From Micrococcus sp. 2A (GTDB taxonomy: Bacteria > Actinomycetota > Actinomycetes > Actinomycetales > Micrococcaceae): a stretch of DNA of 64,000 nt. Below are positions 48,574 to 58,978 of the stretch, piece after piece. Position 1 is the stretch's first letter. Each line of letters begins with the position of its first letter. Location of the stretch: positions 558,001 through 622,000 of the forward strand of contig NZ_CP154351.1 in NCBI RefSeq assembly GCF_039519235.1, given 5' to 3'. Both the position numbers and the translations under genes were made by a program. The notes under the pieces were generated by a model. That model searched no databases. It worked only from the letters and a program-made list of their open reading frames with translations, and was not told the origin of the DNA.

Positions 48574-50813
48574 TCATCGAACGCAGGCTCACCCCCTACC
48601 TCGTCTTCCCCGAGGACTCGCTCCTGGTCGCCCTGCAGAAGATGACCGACAACCGCGAGCGCACCGTGTTCGTGGTGGACTCCCACGGCTTCCTCGTCGG
48701 CTCCCTGGCGGACGGGGACATGCGCCGCTGGCTCGTGGCGCATCCGGAGGCGTCGCTGGACGTGGCCGCGGCCGACGTCGCCCATCGCGACCCGGCGACG
48801 GCGCCCCTGGGCGCCTCCCCGGCTGAGATGCGCGAGGCCCTGCCCGCCGGGGCGCTGCACCTGCCGCTGCTGGACGAGCGCGGCCGCCTGACGGCCCTGG
48901 CGATCAACCGGGAGGCGGAGCTGCGGATCGGCGGGCACCGGATCGGGGAGGGCCACCCGGCGTTCCTGATCGCCGAGATCGGCAACAACCACCAGGGCGA
49001 TGTGGACCTGGCCCGCCGTCTCGTGGACCTGGCCGTCGAGGCGGGTGCGGACGCCGTGAAGTTCCAGCTGCGGGACATGGACGCCCTGTACCGGCAGTCC
49101 GGTGCGGCCACCGCCGGTGAGGACCTGGGCGCGCAGCGCACCCTGGACGAGCTGGCCAAGTTCTCGCTCTCCGCCGAGGACATGGTGCGGGTGTTCGACC
49201 ACGTCCGGGACGCCGGCGTCGCCCTGATGTGCACCCCGTGGGACGCCCCGTCCATGCGGGTGCTGCGCGAGTACCCGGTGGACGGCGTGAAGATCGCCTC
49301 GGCGGACCTGACGAACCACGGGCTGCTGCGGGACGCGGCCGCCTCCGGCCTGCCGATGGTGCTCTCCACCGGCATGTCCCGGGAGGAGGAGATCCGCGAG
49401 TCGGTGGCCCTCGTGCGCTCCTTCGGCGTCCCCTTCGCGATGCTGCACGCCCAGTCCACGTACCCCGCCCCCTACAAGGACGTGAACCTGGCCTACCTGG
49501 ACCGGCTCGCGGAGATCGCCCAGACGCCGGTGGGCTACTCGGGGCACGAGCGCGGCTTCCACGTGGCGCTGGCCGCGGTGGCCCGGGGCGCCGCGATCAT
49601 CGAGAAGCACTTCACCGTGGACCGTTCGCTCGAGGGCAACGACCACAAGGTCTCCCTCTTGCCGGAGGAGTTCGCCCAGATGGTCCGGCAGACCCGGGAC
49701 ATCGAGGAGTCGATCGGCGTCGGGACCGAGCGCGTGGTCTCCACGGGCGAGGCGATGAACCGCATCAACCTGGCCAAGTCCCTGGTGGCGGCCCGTCCGC
49801 TGCGCGCCGGCGCCACGATCACCACCGACGACGTGACCGTGAAGTCCCCGGGCCGCGGCCTGCAGCCCAACGAGCTGCCGCGCCTGGTCGGCCGCACGCT
49901 GCACCGCGACATGGCCGAGGGCGACTTCTTCTTCGCCGGCGACCTCACGGACACGGTGCCCACCGGACGCCAGTTCCAGTTCCGGCGCCCCTGGGGCCTG
50001 CCGGTGCGCTACCACGACGTCGAGGCGCTGACGAAGGACTGCACCCCGGACTTCCTGGAGTTCCACTTCTCCTACAAGGACCTCGAGATCGACATCGACT
50101 CGGTGTTCCGCGAGCCCATGCCGATGGGCTTCACCACCCACCTGCCGGACATCTTCTCCGGTGACTTCCTCGTGGACCTGGCCAGCGACGACGACGCCGT
50201 GTGGGAGCGCTCGATCGCCGAGGTGCAGCGCACGATCGACATCACCCGGGACCTGAAGCGCTGGTTCCCGAACGAGGAGGAGCCCATCATGGTCATCACC
50301 ATGGGCGGGTTCACCCTGGACCGGCACATCCGCCCGGAGGAGCGGCTGCCGAAGTACGAGCGCATCGCCGAGGCCGTGCAGCGCCTGGACACCTCCGGCA
50401 TCCGGATCGCCGCGCAGACGCTGCCGCCGTTCCCGTGGCTGATGGGCGGTCAGCAGTACCACAACCTCTTCATGGACCCGGACGACACCGTGGCGTTCGT
50501 GGAGGCCACGGGGGTGCCGCTGTGCCTGGACATCTCCCACTCCAAGCTCTCGGCCACGTTCCTGGGGATCCCCTTCTCGGAGATGGTGGAGAAGCTGGCC
50601 CCGCACACCATCCACCTGCACCTGGTGGACGCCACCGGTGTGGACGGGGAGGGGCCGCAGATCGGCGAGGGCGACGTCGACTGGCCCGTGCTGTGCGAGC
50701 AGCTGGACCGCCTGGCCCCCGGGGTGAGCTTCATCCCGGAGATCTGGCAGGGCCACATCAACAACGGCGAGGGCTTCTGGACGGCCCTGGATCGCCTGGA
50801 GCAGTGGCTGTGA
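48570..50813 (+). CDS. Four-part NeuB-type nonulosonate synthase: CBS pair, NeuB, SAF, TIM barrel
   Basis: A 747-residue protein, twice the length of normal NeuB. Residues 1-115 are a CBS-domain pair (FVVDSHGFLVGSLADGDMRR; LHLPLLDERGRLTAL). Residues 120-375 are a NeuB synthase (AEIGNNHQGD, GADAVKFQLR, KIASADL, YSGHERG, IIEKHFT), which condenses PEP with an N-acyl hexosamine. Residues 393-455 are a SAF antifreeze-like domain (VKSPGRGLQPNEL). Residues 475-747 are a TIM barrel like sugar-phosphate isomerase/AP endonuclease IV (CLDISHSK, HLHLVDATG, PEIWQGH). GTG 48570 overlaps the NeuA-like stop. The CBS part may bind nucleotide as a regulator and the barrel may be an epimerase; both are inference. 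Confidence 0.88.
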
Positions 50814-51943
50814 TCCGCGAGGCCGCGACGACCACTCCGGCCCCGCTGACGCTCTGGGTGGTGCCCGTCGCCGACCTCGGCGGCGTGGCCCGGCACGTCC
50901 TCGACGTCGCGCGCGTGGGCCTGCCCGGCCTGCGTCTGGCGGTGCTGTGCCCCGAGGGTCCGCTCGCCGAGCGGCTGCGCGAGCAGGGTGCGGCGGTGTT
51001 CACCGGGGACGTCGGTCCCGACGCCGGCCTGGCCGCCTCGGTGCGGACGCTCCGGACGGCGGTGCGCACCCTGCGCCCGGCCGCGGTCCACACGCACCTG
51101 GCCTACGCCGACCTCGCGGCATTCACCGCGCTCGGCCCGGGGCGGGCCCGGCGGCGGGCCGGTGCGCCGGCGCTGCTCAGCACCGAGCATGGGATCGCCC
51201 CGGACGATGGGCTGTACAACCGCGCCGCGGCGGCCCGGGTGAAGAACGCCGCGCACCGCGCCCGGCTGCGCGGCACGGACCTCGTGATCGCGGTGGCGCA
51301 GTCCACCGCGGACGTGCTCCGGCGCAAGTGGGGTGCGGGGGCGCCCCTCACCGTGGTGCGCAACGGGGTGGATGTGTCCGCGGTGCGGGCCGCGGCCGCG
51401 GGGCAGCGGCGCGCACCGGGGGAGGGGCTGCGGATCCTCTCCCTGTCCCGGCTGGCGCCCGAGAAGAACCTGGACCGGCTGATCGCGGCACTGCCCGCCT
51501 TGCTTGACCGGGACCCCGGGACGCGGTTGACGCTGGCCGGCTCGGGTCCCCTGGAGGGGCAGCTGCGCGCCCAGGCCGAGGCGCTCGGTGTCGCGGATGC
51601 GGTCGACCTTCCCGGCTTCGTGGAGCCGTGGGGCACCATGGCCGAGCACGACGTGCTGGTGCAGCTCTCCGCGTGGGAGAACCTCAGCTACACCCTGCTC
51701 GACGCCGCGGCCGCCGGCCTGCCCGCCGTCGCCACGGACGTGGGCGGCAACGGAGAGATCCTGCCCCCCGAGCGGCTGGTCCACGAGACCACTCCGGCGG
51801 CCATCGCCGACGCCGTCATGCGTGCCGCGGCCGACGGCCCGGGCGAGGTGCGCGTGGGCGACGTGGAGACCATGGCTCGGGCCACCGCCGAGGCGACCCT
51901 CGAGGTGCTCGGGCGCCGGGCGGGGAAGGGCGGGCACCGATGA
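50810..51943 (+). CDS. Family 4 glycosyltransferase
   Basis: A 377-residue GT-B enzyme. The N-terminal GGVARHVLDVAR glycine motif, VVRNGVDVSAVR mid-protein, and RILSLSRLAPEKNLDRLIAAL plus a late acidic segment PAVATDVGGNGEIL identify GT4. The usual EX7E reads QLSAWENLSYTLLDAAAAG, with Asp at the second glutamate position, so activity may differ. The GTG start overlaps the NeuB-fusion stop by four bases, and its stop overlaps the acyltransferase start. Confidence 0.83.
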   Translation: MIREAATTTPAPLTLWVVPVADLGGVARHVLDVARVGLPGLRLAVLCPEGPLAERLREQGAAVFTGDVGPDAGLAASVRTLRTAVRTLRPAAVHTHLAYADLAAFTALGPGRARRRAGAPALLSTEHGIAPDDGLYNRAAAARVKNAAHRARLRGTDLVIAVAQSTADVLRRKWGAGAPLTVVRNGVDVSAVRAAAAGQRRAPGEGLRILSLSRLAPEKNLDRLIAALPALLDRDPGTRLTLAGSGPLEGQLRAQAEALGVADAVDLPGFVEPWGTMAEHDVLVQLSAWENLSYTLLDAAAAGLPAVATDVGGNGEILPPERLVHETTPAAIADAVMRAAADGPGEVRVGDVETMARATAEATLEVLGRRAGKGGHR

Positions 51944-53085
51944 CCGCGGCAAGCCCGAACGAGCCGGGATCGGCGTCGGTGGCCCCGGCCGAGAAGCGCG
52001 TCCCAGGACCCCGGTTCCGCGAGCTGGACGGTCTCCGGGGGATCGCGGCGCTCGCGGTCGTGTTCTCGCACTTCGGCGGGACGCACAATTTCCACTACCG
52101 CGACGATCCCCCGGCTTTTCATGACTTCGTCTGGGGTGGCACGGGGGTCCAGCTGTTTTTTTTTATCAGCGGTTTCGTGATCCTCATGACCGCGCGCCGT
52201 GCCTCGCGTCCCAGCGATTTCGTCATCTCCCGAGTGGCGCGGCTGTACCCGCCGTACTGGCTCTCGCTTGCATTCGCCGTCGTGATCCTCGCCCTCGTTC
52301 AGGTGCCGGGGTACTCGCTGAGTCCGGGGCAGATCTTCGTCAATCTCACGATGGTCCAACGATGGTTGCTGGTCGACGATGTGGTCGACGTCTACTGGAC
52401 CCTGGCGGTCGAGATGCAGTTCTACGCACTTGTCTTGACCCTCCTCATCCTCAGCCGGTGTCGCCTGTCGGACCGTCTGGTCCTGTGGGCATGCCTGGGT
52501 TGGTCTGTGTTGTCCTGGACGGTGGTGGCTGTGACTTCACAGGCCGCGGCGCCACGCCCAGCGGGGGACCCCACGTGGGTCAAACTCGTCAACAACATCA
52601 CTGTTGCCGAGTATGCGCCCATGTTCGTCCTGGGCATGGTGGTGTTCCTGGCACGGGAGACGGGTCGCCACCGACGAGCGGTGGCCGCAGCCTATGCATC
52701 GGCTGTCGTGAGCCCCTTCGTCTTGCGCGACATGACCCTTGGTCTCTGGGTGCTGGCAGCGGCGACCCTGTTCACTGCTGTGGCCCTCCGACGAAGGACG
52801 TGGCTCCTCACAACGCCGCCCTTCCAGTTCTACGGCCGGATCAGCTACTCCCTGTACATCATCCACGTCATTCCCGGTTATCTGGTCATCCATGCTCTAT
52901 GGCCATACGTAGGCCGGAACATGGCCATGCTCGTGGCCTTGGCCGTGGTCTCCGTACTCGCCTGGGCCCTGCAGAGGTACGGCGAGGAGCACCTCGGCCG
53001 CGCGGCCAAGCGGGGGCTGACCCGCGTCCGCTCCATCATGGACGCGCGGACCGGACATCCCCGATCCCGGGAGCCGGCCCGATGA
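51940..53085 (+). CDS. Acyltransferase 3 (OafA-type) membrane O-acyltransferase
   Basis: A 381-residue protein with about ten membrane helices that would O-acetylate a surface glycan. ELDGLRGIAALAVVFSHFGG carries the catalytic His, GGTGVQLFFFISGF is the second conserved motif, and SRVARLYPPYWLS the third. Codons 73-75 are three TTT in a row, forming a T9 run at 52156-52164, in a genome that almost always uses TTC; slippage there would truncate the protein. From about 52.08 to 52.93 kb GC content drops. Overlaps join it to GT4 genes on both sides. Confidence 0.88.
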   Translation: MTAASPNEPGSASVAPAEKRVPGPRFRELDGLRGIAALAVVFSHFGGTHNFHYRDDPPAFHDFVWGGTGVQLFFFISGFVILMTARRASRPSDFVISRVARLYPPYWLSLAFAVVILALVQVPGYSLSPGQIFVNLTMVQRWLLVDDVVDVYWTLAVEMQFYALVLTLLILSRCRLSDRLVLWACLGWSVLSWTVVAVTSQAAAPRPAGDPTWVKLVNNITVAEYAPMFVLGMVVFLARETGRHRRAVAAAYASAVVSPFVLRDMTLGLWVLAAATLFTAVALRRRTWLLTTPPFQFYGRISYSLYIIHVIPGYLVIHALWPYVGRNMAMLVALAVVSVLAWALQRYGEEHLGRAAKRGLTRVRSIMDARTGHPRSREPAR

Positions 53086-54119
53086 ACGGACGCATCTGGA
53101 TCCTGGCGAACCAGGGTGAGGTGGGCGGCGGCGAGGTGATGCTGCACCACCTCGCCACGGCCCTGCGCGAGATCGGGCGGGACGTGGGCGTCGTGGCCCC
53201 GGCGCACCCGGCCGAGACCGCCGATCGCCTGGCCGCGGACGGCTTCGACGTGGTCCGACTGGGTGGGCCCGGACGCCTGGGGTATCTGCGCGCTCTCCGC
53301 GCCTGGGACCGTGGCCGAGGCGGGGACGACGTCGCGTGGTGCAACGGGCTGCTGCCGGCGACGGCGCTGGCCGGTCGGCCGCGCCGGATCGTGCACCTGC
53401 ACCAGGTGCCCGAGAAGCCGCTTCTGCGCGTGTTCTCCGCCCTGGCGCGTCCCGGTGCGCTCGCGGTCCTCGTGCCCTCCCGATTCGCGGCGGACCGCAT
53501 CCGCGGGGCCCGCGTGCTCCACAACTGGGTTCCGGCCCCGACGACGCCGCAGACACGGCGGGCCCGCGGTGCCGATGAGCCGGCGACCGTGGGCTTCCTT
53601 GGCCGCCTGTCCGAGGACAAGGGCATCCTCACCCTGCTGGAGGCCGCCGCGCTGCTGCGGAGGACCGACCCGGGTGCTTTCGTGTTCCGCATCGCGGGGG
53701 AGAGCCGGTTCGTGGCGGAGGACGAGGCCGAGCGACTCACCACCGCCCTGACGGCAGCCGGTGAGGACGTCCAGGTGCTCGGCTGGCAGGACACGGGCGA
53801 GTTCCTGACCACCGTGGGCGTGCTGGCCGTGCCATCACATGCGGCGGAGTCCTTCGGCCTCGTGGCGGCCGAGGCGATGGCCGCGGGCGTTCCGGTGGTG
53901 GCCTCCGATGCGGGGGCCGTTCCCGAGGTGGTCGGCAGCGATCACCCCTTCGTTGTTCCGCAGCGGGACGCTGCCGCGCTCGCGGACTGCCTGCGGGCGG
54001 TACGAGCGGTCGATCTGGGCGCGGTGGCCCACTCCCAGCGGAACCGCTGGGAGTCGCTGTTCTCTCCCGAGGCCGGCCGTGCCGCCGTCGCCGAGCTCCT
54101 GGATGACCTGTCCCTATGA
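53082..54119 (+). CDS. Family 4 glycosyltransferase
   Basis: A 345-residue GT-B protein with GEVGGGEVMLHHLATAL at the N-terminus, ATVGFLGRLSEDKGILTLLEAAALL at the donor domain and the EX7E motif ESFGLVAAEAMAAG, then VVASDAGAVPEVVG. All GT4 hallmarks are intact. ATG 53082 overlaps the acyltransferase stop by four bases, the last of seven consecutive overlapping junctions in this operon. Sugar specificity unknown. Confidence 0.85.
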   Translation: MNGRIWILANQGEVGGGEVMLHHLATALREIGRDVGVVAPAHPAETADRLAADGFDVVRLGGPGRLGYLRALRAWDRGRGGDDVAWCNGLLPATALAGRPRRIVHLHQVPEKPLLRVFSALARPGALAVLVPSRFAADRIRGARVLHNWVPAPTTPQTRRARGADEPATVGFLGRLSEDKGILTLLEAAALLRRTDPGAFVFRIAGESRFVAEDEAERLTTALTAAGEDVQVLGWQDTGEFLTTVGVLAVPSHAAESFGLVAAEAMAAGVPVVASDAGAVPEVVGSDHPFVVPQRDAAALADCLRAVRAVDLGAVAHSQRNRWESLFSPEAGRAAVAELLDDLSL

Positions 54120-54135
54120 TCCCCGCGGAGGACTC

Positions 54136-55098
54136 ATGACCGAGACGCCCCTGACCCCCGAGGCCAGCGTGATCGTCCCCAGCCGGGGCGGCGCCCAGCG
54201 GCTGCCGCGCCTGATCGGCGCCCTCGCCGCGCAGGAGGACGCCCCGCCGTTCGAGGTCCACGTGGTCGTGGACGGGGATGTGGACGGGTCGGAAGGGGTG
54301 CTCGCGCAGTTGGCCGCAGAGCATCCGGAGCTGGACCTGAGCTGGACCGTCTTCCGGGAGAACCGCGGACGGGTCGCCGCGCTCAACGCAGGTGCCGACG
54401 CGACGTCCGGCCGCATCCTCATCCGCGCCGACGACGATCTCGAGCCCGGGCCCCATTACATCCGGGATCACGTGGCCGCGCACGACGACGTGCGGCGCGG
54501 CGTGATCGGATTGACGGCCAATGTCCTCCCGGACTCGGCCTATCAGCGCGTCTACGGAGATGCCCAGGACGAAGCGCACCGTCGTCACGCCTACGCCCTT
54601 CCGGCAGAGCAGCAGTGGCGGCACTGGGCCGGCAACGTGTCCGTCCCCCGCGCCCTCCACGAGGAGCTCGGCGGCTACGACCCGGACTACCGCCGCTATG
54701 GCTGGGAGGACGTGGACTTCGGCTACCGCCTCCACGTCGCCGGGTATCCGGTGGAGATCCGGCCGGAGTTGGAGACCCGTCACCACGCGGCAGCGGTCAC
54801 CACCTACACCAAGGCGCGCCGGGCTCTGCATTCCGGGTCCGCCCGGCAGATCTTCATCGCCAAGCACGGGGCGGACGCACTCGGCGGGGACCGCGCCCCG
54901 GGCGGGCCGTGGGGCGCCGCCGTGCGGGCGGTGGCTGCTCTGAGCACGGAGCGCACGATCCAGTACGGCTCCGCCGTCGTCGAGCGTGCCGCTGTCGTGT
55001 TGCCAGCCCCGGTCGCACGAAAACTGATCGCCTTGCAGGTCGAAGCCGCCGCGGAGACCGGACGCACCCGGCCGGGACGTGCCCGCCGACAGTTCTGA
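54136..55098 (+). CDS. Family 2 glycosyltransferase
   Basis: A 320-residue GT-A enzyme: SVIVPSRGGAQRLPRLIGAL, the acidic VHVVVDGDVDG and ILIRADDDLEPG motifs, and GGYDPDYRRYGWEDVDFGYRL, the ED-type base region of processive or chain-extending GT2 enzymes with a Glyco_transf_7C domain. ATG 54136 follows GCGGAGGA, 16 bases after the upstream stop. No membrane segment. Confidence 0.85.
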   Translation: MTETPLTPEASVIVPSRGGAQRLPRLIGALAAQEDAPPFEVHVVVDGDVDGSEGVLAQLAAEHPELDLSWTVFRENRGRVAALNAGADATSGRILIRADDDLEPGPHYIRDHVAAHDDVRRGVIGLTANVLPDSAYQRVYGDAQDEAHRRHAYALPAEQQWRHWAGNVSVPRALHEELGGYDPDYRRYGWEDVDFGYRLHVAGYPVEIRPELETRHHAAAVTTYTKARRALHSGSARQIFIAKHGADALGGDRAPGGPWGAAVRAVAALSTERTIQYGSAVVERAAVVLPAPVARKLIALQVEAAAETGRTRPGRARRQF

Positions 55099-55108
55099 GG
55101 GGAGCACC

Positions 55109-56242
55109 ATGATCGACATGACACGCGGCCGGATCGCCATCGCCCACGACTACCTCACCCAGAAGGGCGGGGCGGAACGGGTGGTGCTCGCCCTGCATCG
55201 GCTGTGGCCGGACGCGCCCATCTACACGACGTTCTACGACGCCGAAGGCACGTTCCCCGAATTCAAGGACGCGCACATCATCACCTCACCCCTCAACCGG
55301 GTGGGGCTGCTGCGAAAGGACCCGCGGCGGGCACTGCCGCTGCTGCCCCTGGCCTCCTCACTGATGCACGTGAAGGAGCCGATCGCCGTCGTCTCGACCT
55401 CCGGCTGGGCGCATGGATTCCGTTACGACGGCGCCACGCTCGTCTACTGCCACACGCCAGCACGCTGGGTGTATCTAATGGACGACTACCTGGGCGAGGG
55501 AGGTCGGAACAGCATCAAGGGCCGGATCGCCCGCGTGCTGCGCCCGGGTCTGCGCAGGTGGGACCGCGCGGCCGTCCGGCGCCGATCGCGCTATGTGGCC
55601 AACTCCACGGTGGTGAAGGAGCGGATCGAAGACGTCTACGGGCTCGACGGCGTGGACCTGGTGTTCCCGCCGCACTCCGTGAGCACGGAGGGCCCGCAGG
55701 AGCCGATCCCCGGAGCCGAGCGGCTGGCGGAGGACGGTTTCCTGCTCTCGGTCGCGCGGCTCATGCCGTACAAGCACGTGGACGTGGCGATCGAGGCCGC
55801 GGCCCGCGCGGGGCGGCCGCTCGTGGTGATCGGCAAGGGCCCAGAGGAGGCCCGGTTGCGGGCGATGGCGGGGGAGGACGTGGTGTTCGGCCAGGACCTC
55901 ACCGACGCGCAGCTGCGCTGGGCGTACGCACACGCGACAGCACTGATCGCTGCGAGCCACGAGGACTTCGGCATCACGCCGCTCGAGGCGAGCGCGTGGG
56001 GCGTGCCCACCGTGGCGCTGCGCGCCGGCGGCTACCTGGACACCATCGTGGACGGCGTCAACGGGGTGTTCGTGGACGCGCCCACCGTGGCGGACGTGAC
56101 GGACGGCGTCCGGCGGGCCCTGGCAAGGGTCTGGGATCGGGCAGCGATGCAGGCGCATGCCGTGCGGTTCTCGGAGGACGAGTTCGCCCGGCAGATCCGC
56201 GCCCTGGTGACGGAATTGCCGGTGGACCCGGCCGCCAAATGA
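55109..56242 (+). CDS. Family 4 glycosyltransferase (mannosyl/rhamnosyl type)
   Basis: A 377-residue GT-B protein starting IAIAHDYLTQKGGAERVVLAL, with CHTPARWVYLMDDY, LLSVARLMPYKHVDVAIEAA and the EX7E segment EDFGITPLEASAWG. This set is typical of WbaZ-like mannosyltransferases of glycan clusters. I chose ATG 55109, which has GGGGAG at good spacing; ATG 55079 would overlap the previous gene out of frame. Its stop overlaps an ATG of the next gene as ATGA. Confidence 0.86.
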   Translation: MIDMTRGRIAIAHDYLTQKGGAERVVLALHRLWPDAPIYTTFYDAEGTFPEFKDAHIITSPLNRVGLLRKDPRRALPLLPLASSLMHVKEPIAVVSTSGWAHGFRYDGATLVYCHTPARWVYLMDDYLGEGGRNSIKGRIARVLRPGLRRWDRAAVRRRSRYVANSTVVKERIEDVYGLDGVDLVFPPHSVSTEGPQEPIPGAERLAEDGFLLSVARLMPYKHVDVAIEAAARAGRPLVVIGKGPEEARLRAMAGEDVVFGQDLTDAQLRWAYAHATALIAASHEDFGITPLEASAWGVPTVALRAGGYLDTIVDGVNGVFVDAPTVADVTDGVRRALARVWDRAAMQAHAVRFSEDEFARQIRALVTELPVDPAAK

Positions 56243-57408
56243 GGTGGGAGGGACCAGTCGATGAGGAACAGGAGAGGGACTTGCGCATCGCGGTGACATA
56301 TCCCGGGGACCCCACTGATCCCCGGGTCTGGTCAGGCACGCCGGCAGGGCTCATACGGGGCCTGAGGACGGCGGGAGTCGACGTCATCCCGGTCGATGTG
56401 ACGCCTCCTCAGCACCTCGCGTCGGTCTGGACCCGTGTCGTGTCCGGGCGAGTCCGTCCCTCCGCACACCACCTCCTCACGGTCACCCGTCGAAGCGCGT
56501 CCTACGCCGCTCTCATCAGTGCAACCGCTGCGCGGCGCGTCCCTCGTGACGTCGATGCCGTCTTGCAGATCGGCACGGGATACCGAGTGCCGGGCCGGGT
56601 GACCGCGACCTTCGAGGACATGACGGTGGCCCAGGCACTCCGCCACGCCTGGGGTGAACTGGCAGAACTGCCCCCGTCTGTTGCGGACGGGCGGAGGCGA
56701 CTTCAAGCATCGGTCTATCGAGCGGCAGACGTGTGCTTCCTGGCCACCTCTTGGGCCGCGTCCTCGGTGGTCGAGGACTACACCGTCCCCCCAGAGAAGA
56801 TCGGCCTCACCGGTCTGGGAGTGAATCGACGGGGTGAACCCGCGTGCGACAAGGACTGGACCCACCCCCGCTTCCTTTTCGTCGGCAATGACTGGCATCG
56901 CAAGAACGGCGACGCCGTGCTGCAGTCCTTCGGGGAACTGCACGAGCAACGGCCCGATGCGCGCCTGGATCTGGTCGGTGGTGGTGTCCCGTCCACTGTG
57001 CACGACCTCCCCGGTGTGGTTCACCACGGTGCTCTTCCCATGGGCGATCCGCAGGCACAGCGTCGTCTGGCCGGGCTCTTCGCGCAGGCGACCTGCCTGG
57101 TGGTGCCCAGCCGTCTGGAACCGGCCGGCATTGTCTACGCAGAGGCCGGGAGCATGGGGATCCCCTCGATCGGGACGACTGTCGGCGGGGCGGCCGACAT
57201 GATCGGCGACGGCGGACTCGTGGTGGACCCGACCGACCTCGACGCGCTGACGCAGGCCATGGTCCGTCTGGCCGACCATGCCATGGCGCAGGAGGCCGGC
57301 GCGAGAGCCCGCCGACACGCGGAAGGCCTCACATGGGAGGCCGTCGGCCTCAGGGTCGCGGAACGGCTCTGGAGGGCTGTCACCGACACTCGGGAAGCGC
57401 CTGAATGA
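56239..57408 (+). CDS. GT4-like glycosyltransferase
   Basis: A 389-residue GT-B protein with lower GC than its neighbours. RIAVTYPGDPTDPRVWSGTPAGLIRGL is the N-terminal fold; PRFLFVGNDWHRKNGDAVLQSF opens the donor domain and SRLEPAGIVYAEAGSMGIPSIGTTVGGAADMI contains the EX7E-type motif. The ATG at 56239 overlaps the previous stop, but a TTG at 56281 with AGGAG six bases upstream would give a more typical N-terminus. The last 29 bases overlap the convergent membrane-protein gene. Confidence 0.78.
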   Translation: MRWEGPVDEEQERDLRIAVTYPGDPTDPRVWSGTPAGLIRGLRTAGVDVIPVDVTPPQHLASVWTRVVSGRVRPSAHHLLTVTRRSASYAALISATAARRVPRDVDAVLQIGTGYRVPGRVTATFEDMTVAQALRHAWGELAELPPSVADGRRRLQASVYRAADVCFLATSWAASSVVEDYTVPPEKIGLTGLGVNRRGEPACDKDWTHPRFLFVGNDWHRKNGDAVLQSFGELHEQRPDARLDLVGGGVPSTVHDLPGVVHHGALPMGDPQAQRRLAGLFAQATCLVVPSRLEPAGIVYAEAGSMGIPSIGTTVGGAADMIGDGGLVVDPTDLDALTQAMVRLADHAMAQEAGARARRHAEGLTWEAVGLRVAERLWRAVTDTREAPE

Positions 57409-58978
57409 CGACCTGGTCTGTGCCGCCGATGATGTACTTCGGGTATTCAAGTACCTCCACATGACCGTTCTCGACGGCGGGGGTGCCTTGGGAGACGATG
57501 ACACACTGACGCGAGTCGGCGAACTGGCCGGCCCAGGACCCGACGACTTCCGGGCGTGCCTCGCTCTCCCCCACGGAGCTGTCCGAGTGGTAGCCGACCC
57601 ACGCGAAGCCGGCGTCTACATCCTGTGCGTCCACTCCGCGGGACACCAGTTCCTCAGCTGTGCGCCAGACTGCGCCCGTGCTGGCCCAGGTGTGTGCGGT
57701 GATCAGGGAGGTCACCAGCAACAGGATCGCACCAGCAGCGGCCGCGAGGAACGACCTGGTGGCGTTCAACCGGATCCCCATGAGCGCGAGGATGGCGACG
57801 GGGGCGATGAGCGGGAAGAAGTACCGCTCGAACATGGCCTGCCCGGAGAGGGTCTGCAGAAAGGTGCCTGCCCCGTACAGCCCTAGGAACGCTGTGAGCA
57901 CGGCGGGGACGACCGTCCAACGGGAGGGCCTGGGTAGGCGCGCGCCGGGGGTCCAGGACAAACGCGTGGCCAGGCACACGAGTCCGACAATGGACACGAG
58001 GGCGGCAGCCCACACCAGGGGGGACGGGACCGTCGACCTGGTCCCATGCAGCATGCCAATATAGGCGCCCTCGGGTGCTAGGTAGTTGCCAAGCAGCATT
58101 CCGGGCCCGAGAACGGCCAGTAGTCCCAGGCCGACCGCGGCAGCGGCCCCGGATGAGGCCCATCCCAGGGGTCCGTGCGGACGCCTCGCCGCCAGCGCCA
58201 GGGCGGGGGCGCACACGAATAGCAAGGACATCACGGCCATCACAGTGGAGCGAACGGCGTAGGTGACGTTCAGTCCCACATGGGGTGGATCGTCCCCCGT
58301 AAGGGAACGGCGCCACAGTTCGAATATGACCAGGGAAGTCAAAGCGACCGCGCTGCCGATCACCACAATGAGTCGACGATCGCGGCGCATCAGCCATGCC
58401 ACCAGGGAGACGGCGGCGAGGGCTGCGAGTCCCTGCTCCCGCACCGTGACGCTCCACGCGCCCAAAAACAACGCGGCCAGCCAGTGCCAGGCCCGGCCGG
58501 ATTCGACGAAACGGATGCCGAAGTACAGGGCTGCCACAATGCCCGCCATCATCGGCACGTCGGTCATGTAGGACGTGGAGAGAAGGATGAACCCCGGGGC
58601 AAGGCCGACCAGTGCTGTCGCGAGTGTGGCCGACGGTCGTGGCAGGACTCGTCGGGCTGTCGCGTATGAGAAAGCCAGCACGGCAGTCCCGCAAGCCATC
58701 ACGAAGACGTGTTGCGCGACGATGCTCGAGCCGAGGGGGCCCAGGACAGCCATCATGCCGACCATGGAGGCTCGGTTGAATCCGATCAGATGGAGTGCGC
58801 CGGTCTCAGCGAGGTCCGCAGCGATGCGGGAATGTGCCCATGAGTCGTTGTGGGGGATCCACAGTGCGCCGGCGCGGGCGGCCAGCAGAGACGGGCCCAC
58901 GAGCAGGACGAGCACGAGGGCGCCGACGATCGCGACGTCGACTCCCGGGTATCGGCGCCCGGCGGTCGTCGAGGTCAT
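57380..58978 (-). CDS. Polytopic GT-C-like (ArnT/PMT-type) membrane glycosyltransferase
   Basis: A 532-residue protein with about eleven to twelve helices and a 110-residue C-terminal extracytoplasmic domain. After the first helix comes [16 protein letters not shown], with an acidic residue placed as in GT-C catalytic loops, and [11 protein letters not shown] follows in the order of ArnT-like enzymes. It would use a polyprenyl-phosphate sugar outside the membrane. It overlaps the rfbA stop by four bases (ATGA), so the two are co-translated, and overlaps the facing gene by 29 bases. GC content is lower than average. Confidence 0.72.
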   Translation of the reverse strand: MTSTTAGRRYPGVDVAIVGALVLVLLVGPSLLAARAGALWIPHNDSWAHSRIAADLAETGALHLIGFNRASMVGMMAVLGPLGSSIVAQHVFVMACGTAVLAFSYATARRVLPRPSATLATALVGLAPGFILLSTSYMTDVPMMAGIVAALYFGIRFVESGRAWHWLAALFLGAWSVTVREQGLAALAAVSLVAWLMRRDRRLIVVIGSAVALTSLVIFELWRRSLTGDDPPHVGLNVTYAVRSTVMAVMSLLFVCAPALALAARRPHGPLGWASSGAAAAVGLGLLAVLGPGMLLGNYLAPEGAYIGMLHGTRSTVPSPLVWAAALVSIVGLVCLATRLSWTPGARLPRPSRWTVVPAVLTAFLGLYGAGTFLQTLSGQAMFERYFFPLIAPVAILALMGIRLNATRSFLAAAAGAILLLVTSLITAHTWASTGAVWRTAEELVSRGVDAQDVDAGFAWVGYHSDSSVGESEARPEVVGSWAGQFADSRQCVIVSQGTPAVENGHVEVLEYPKYIIGGTDQVVIQALPECR

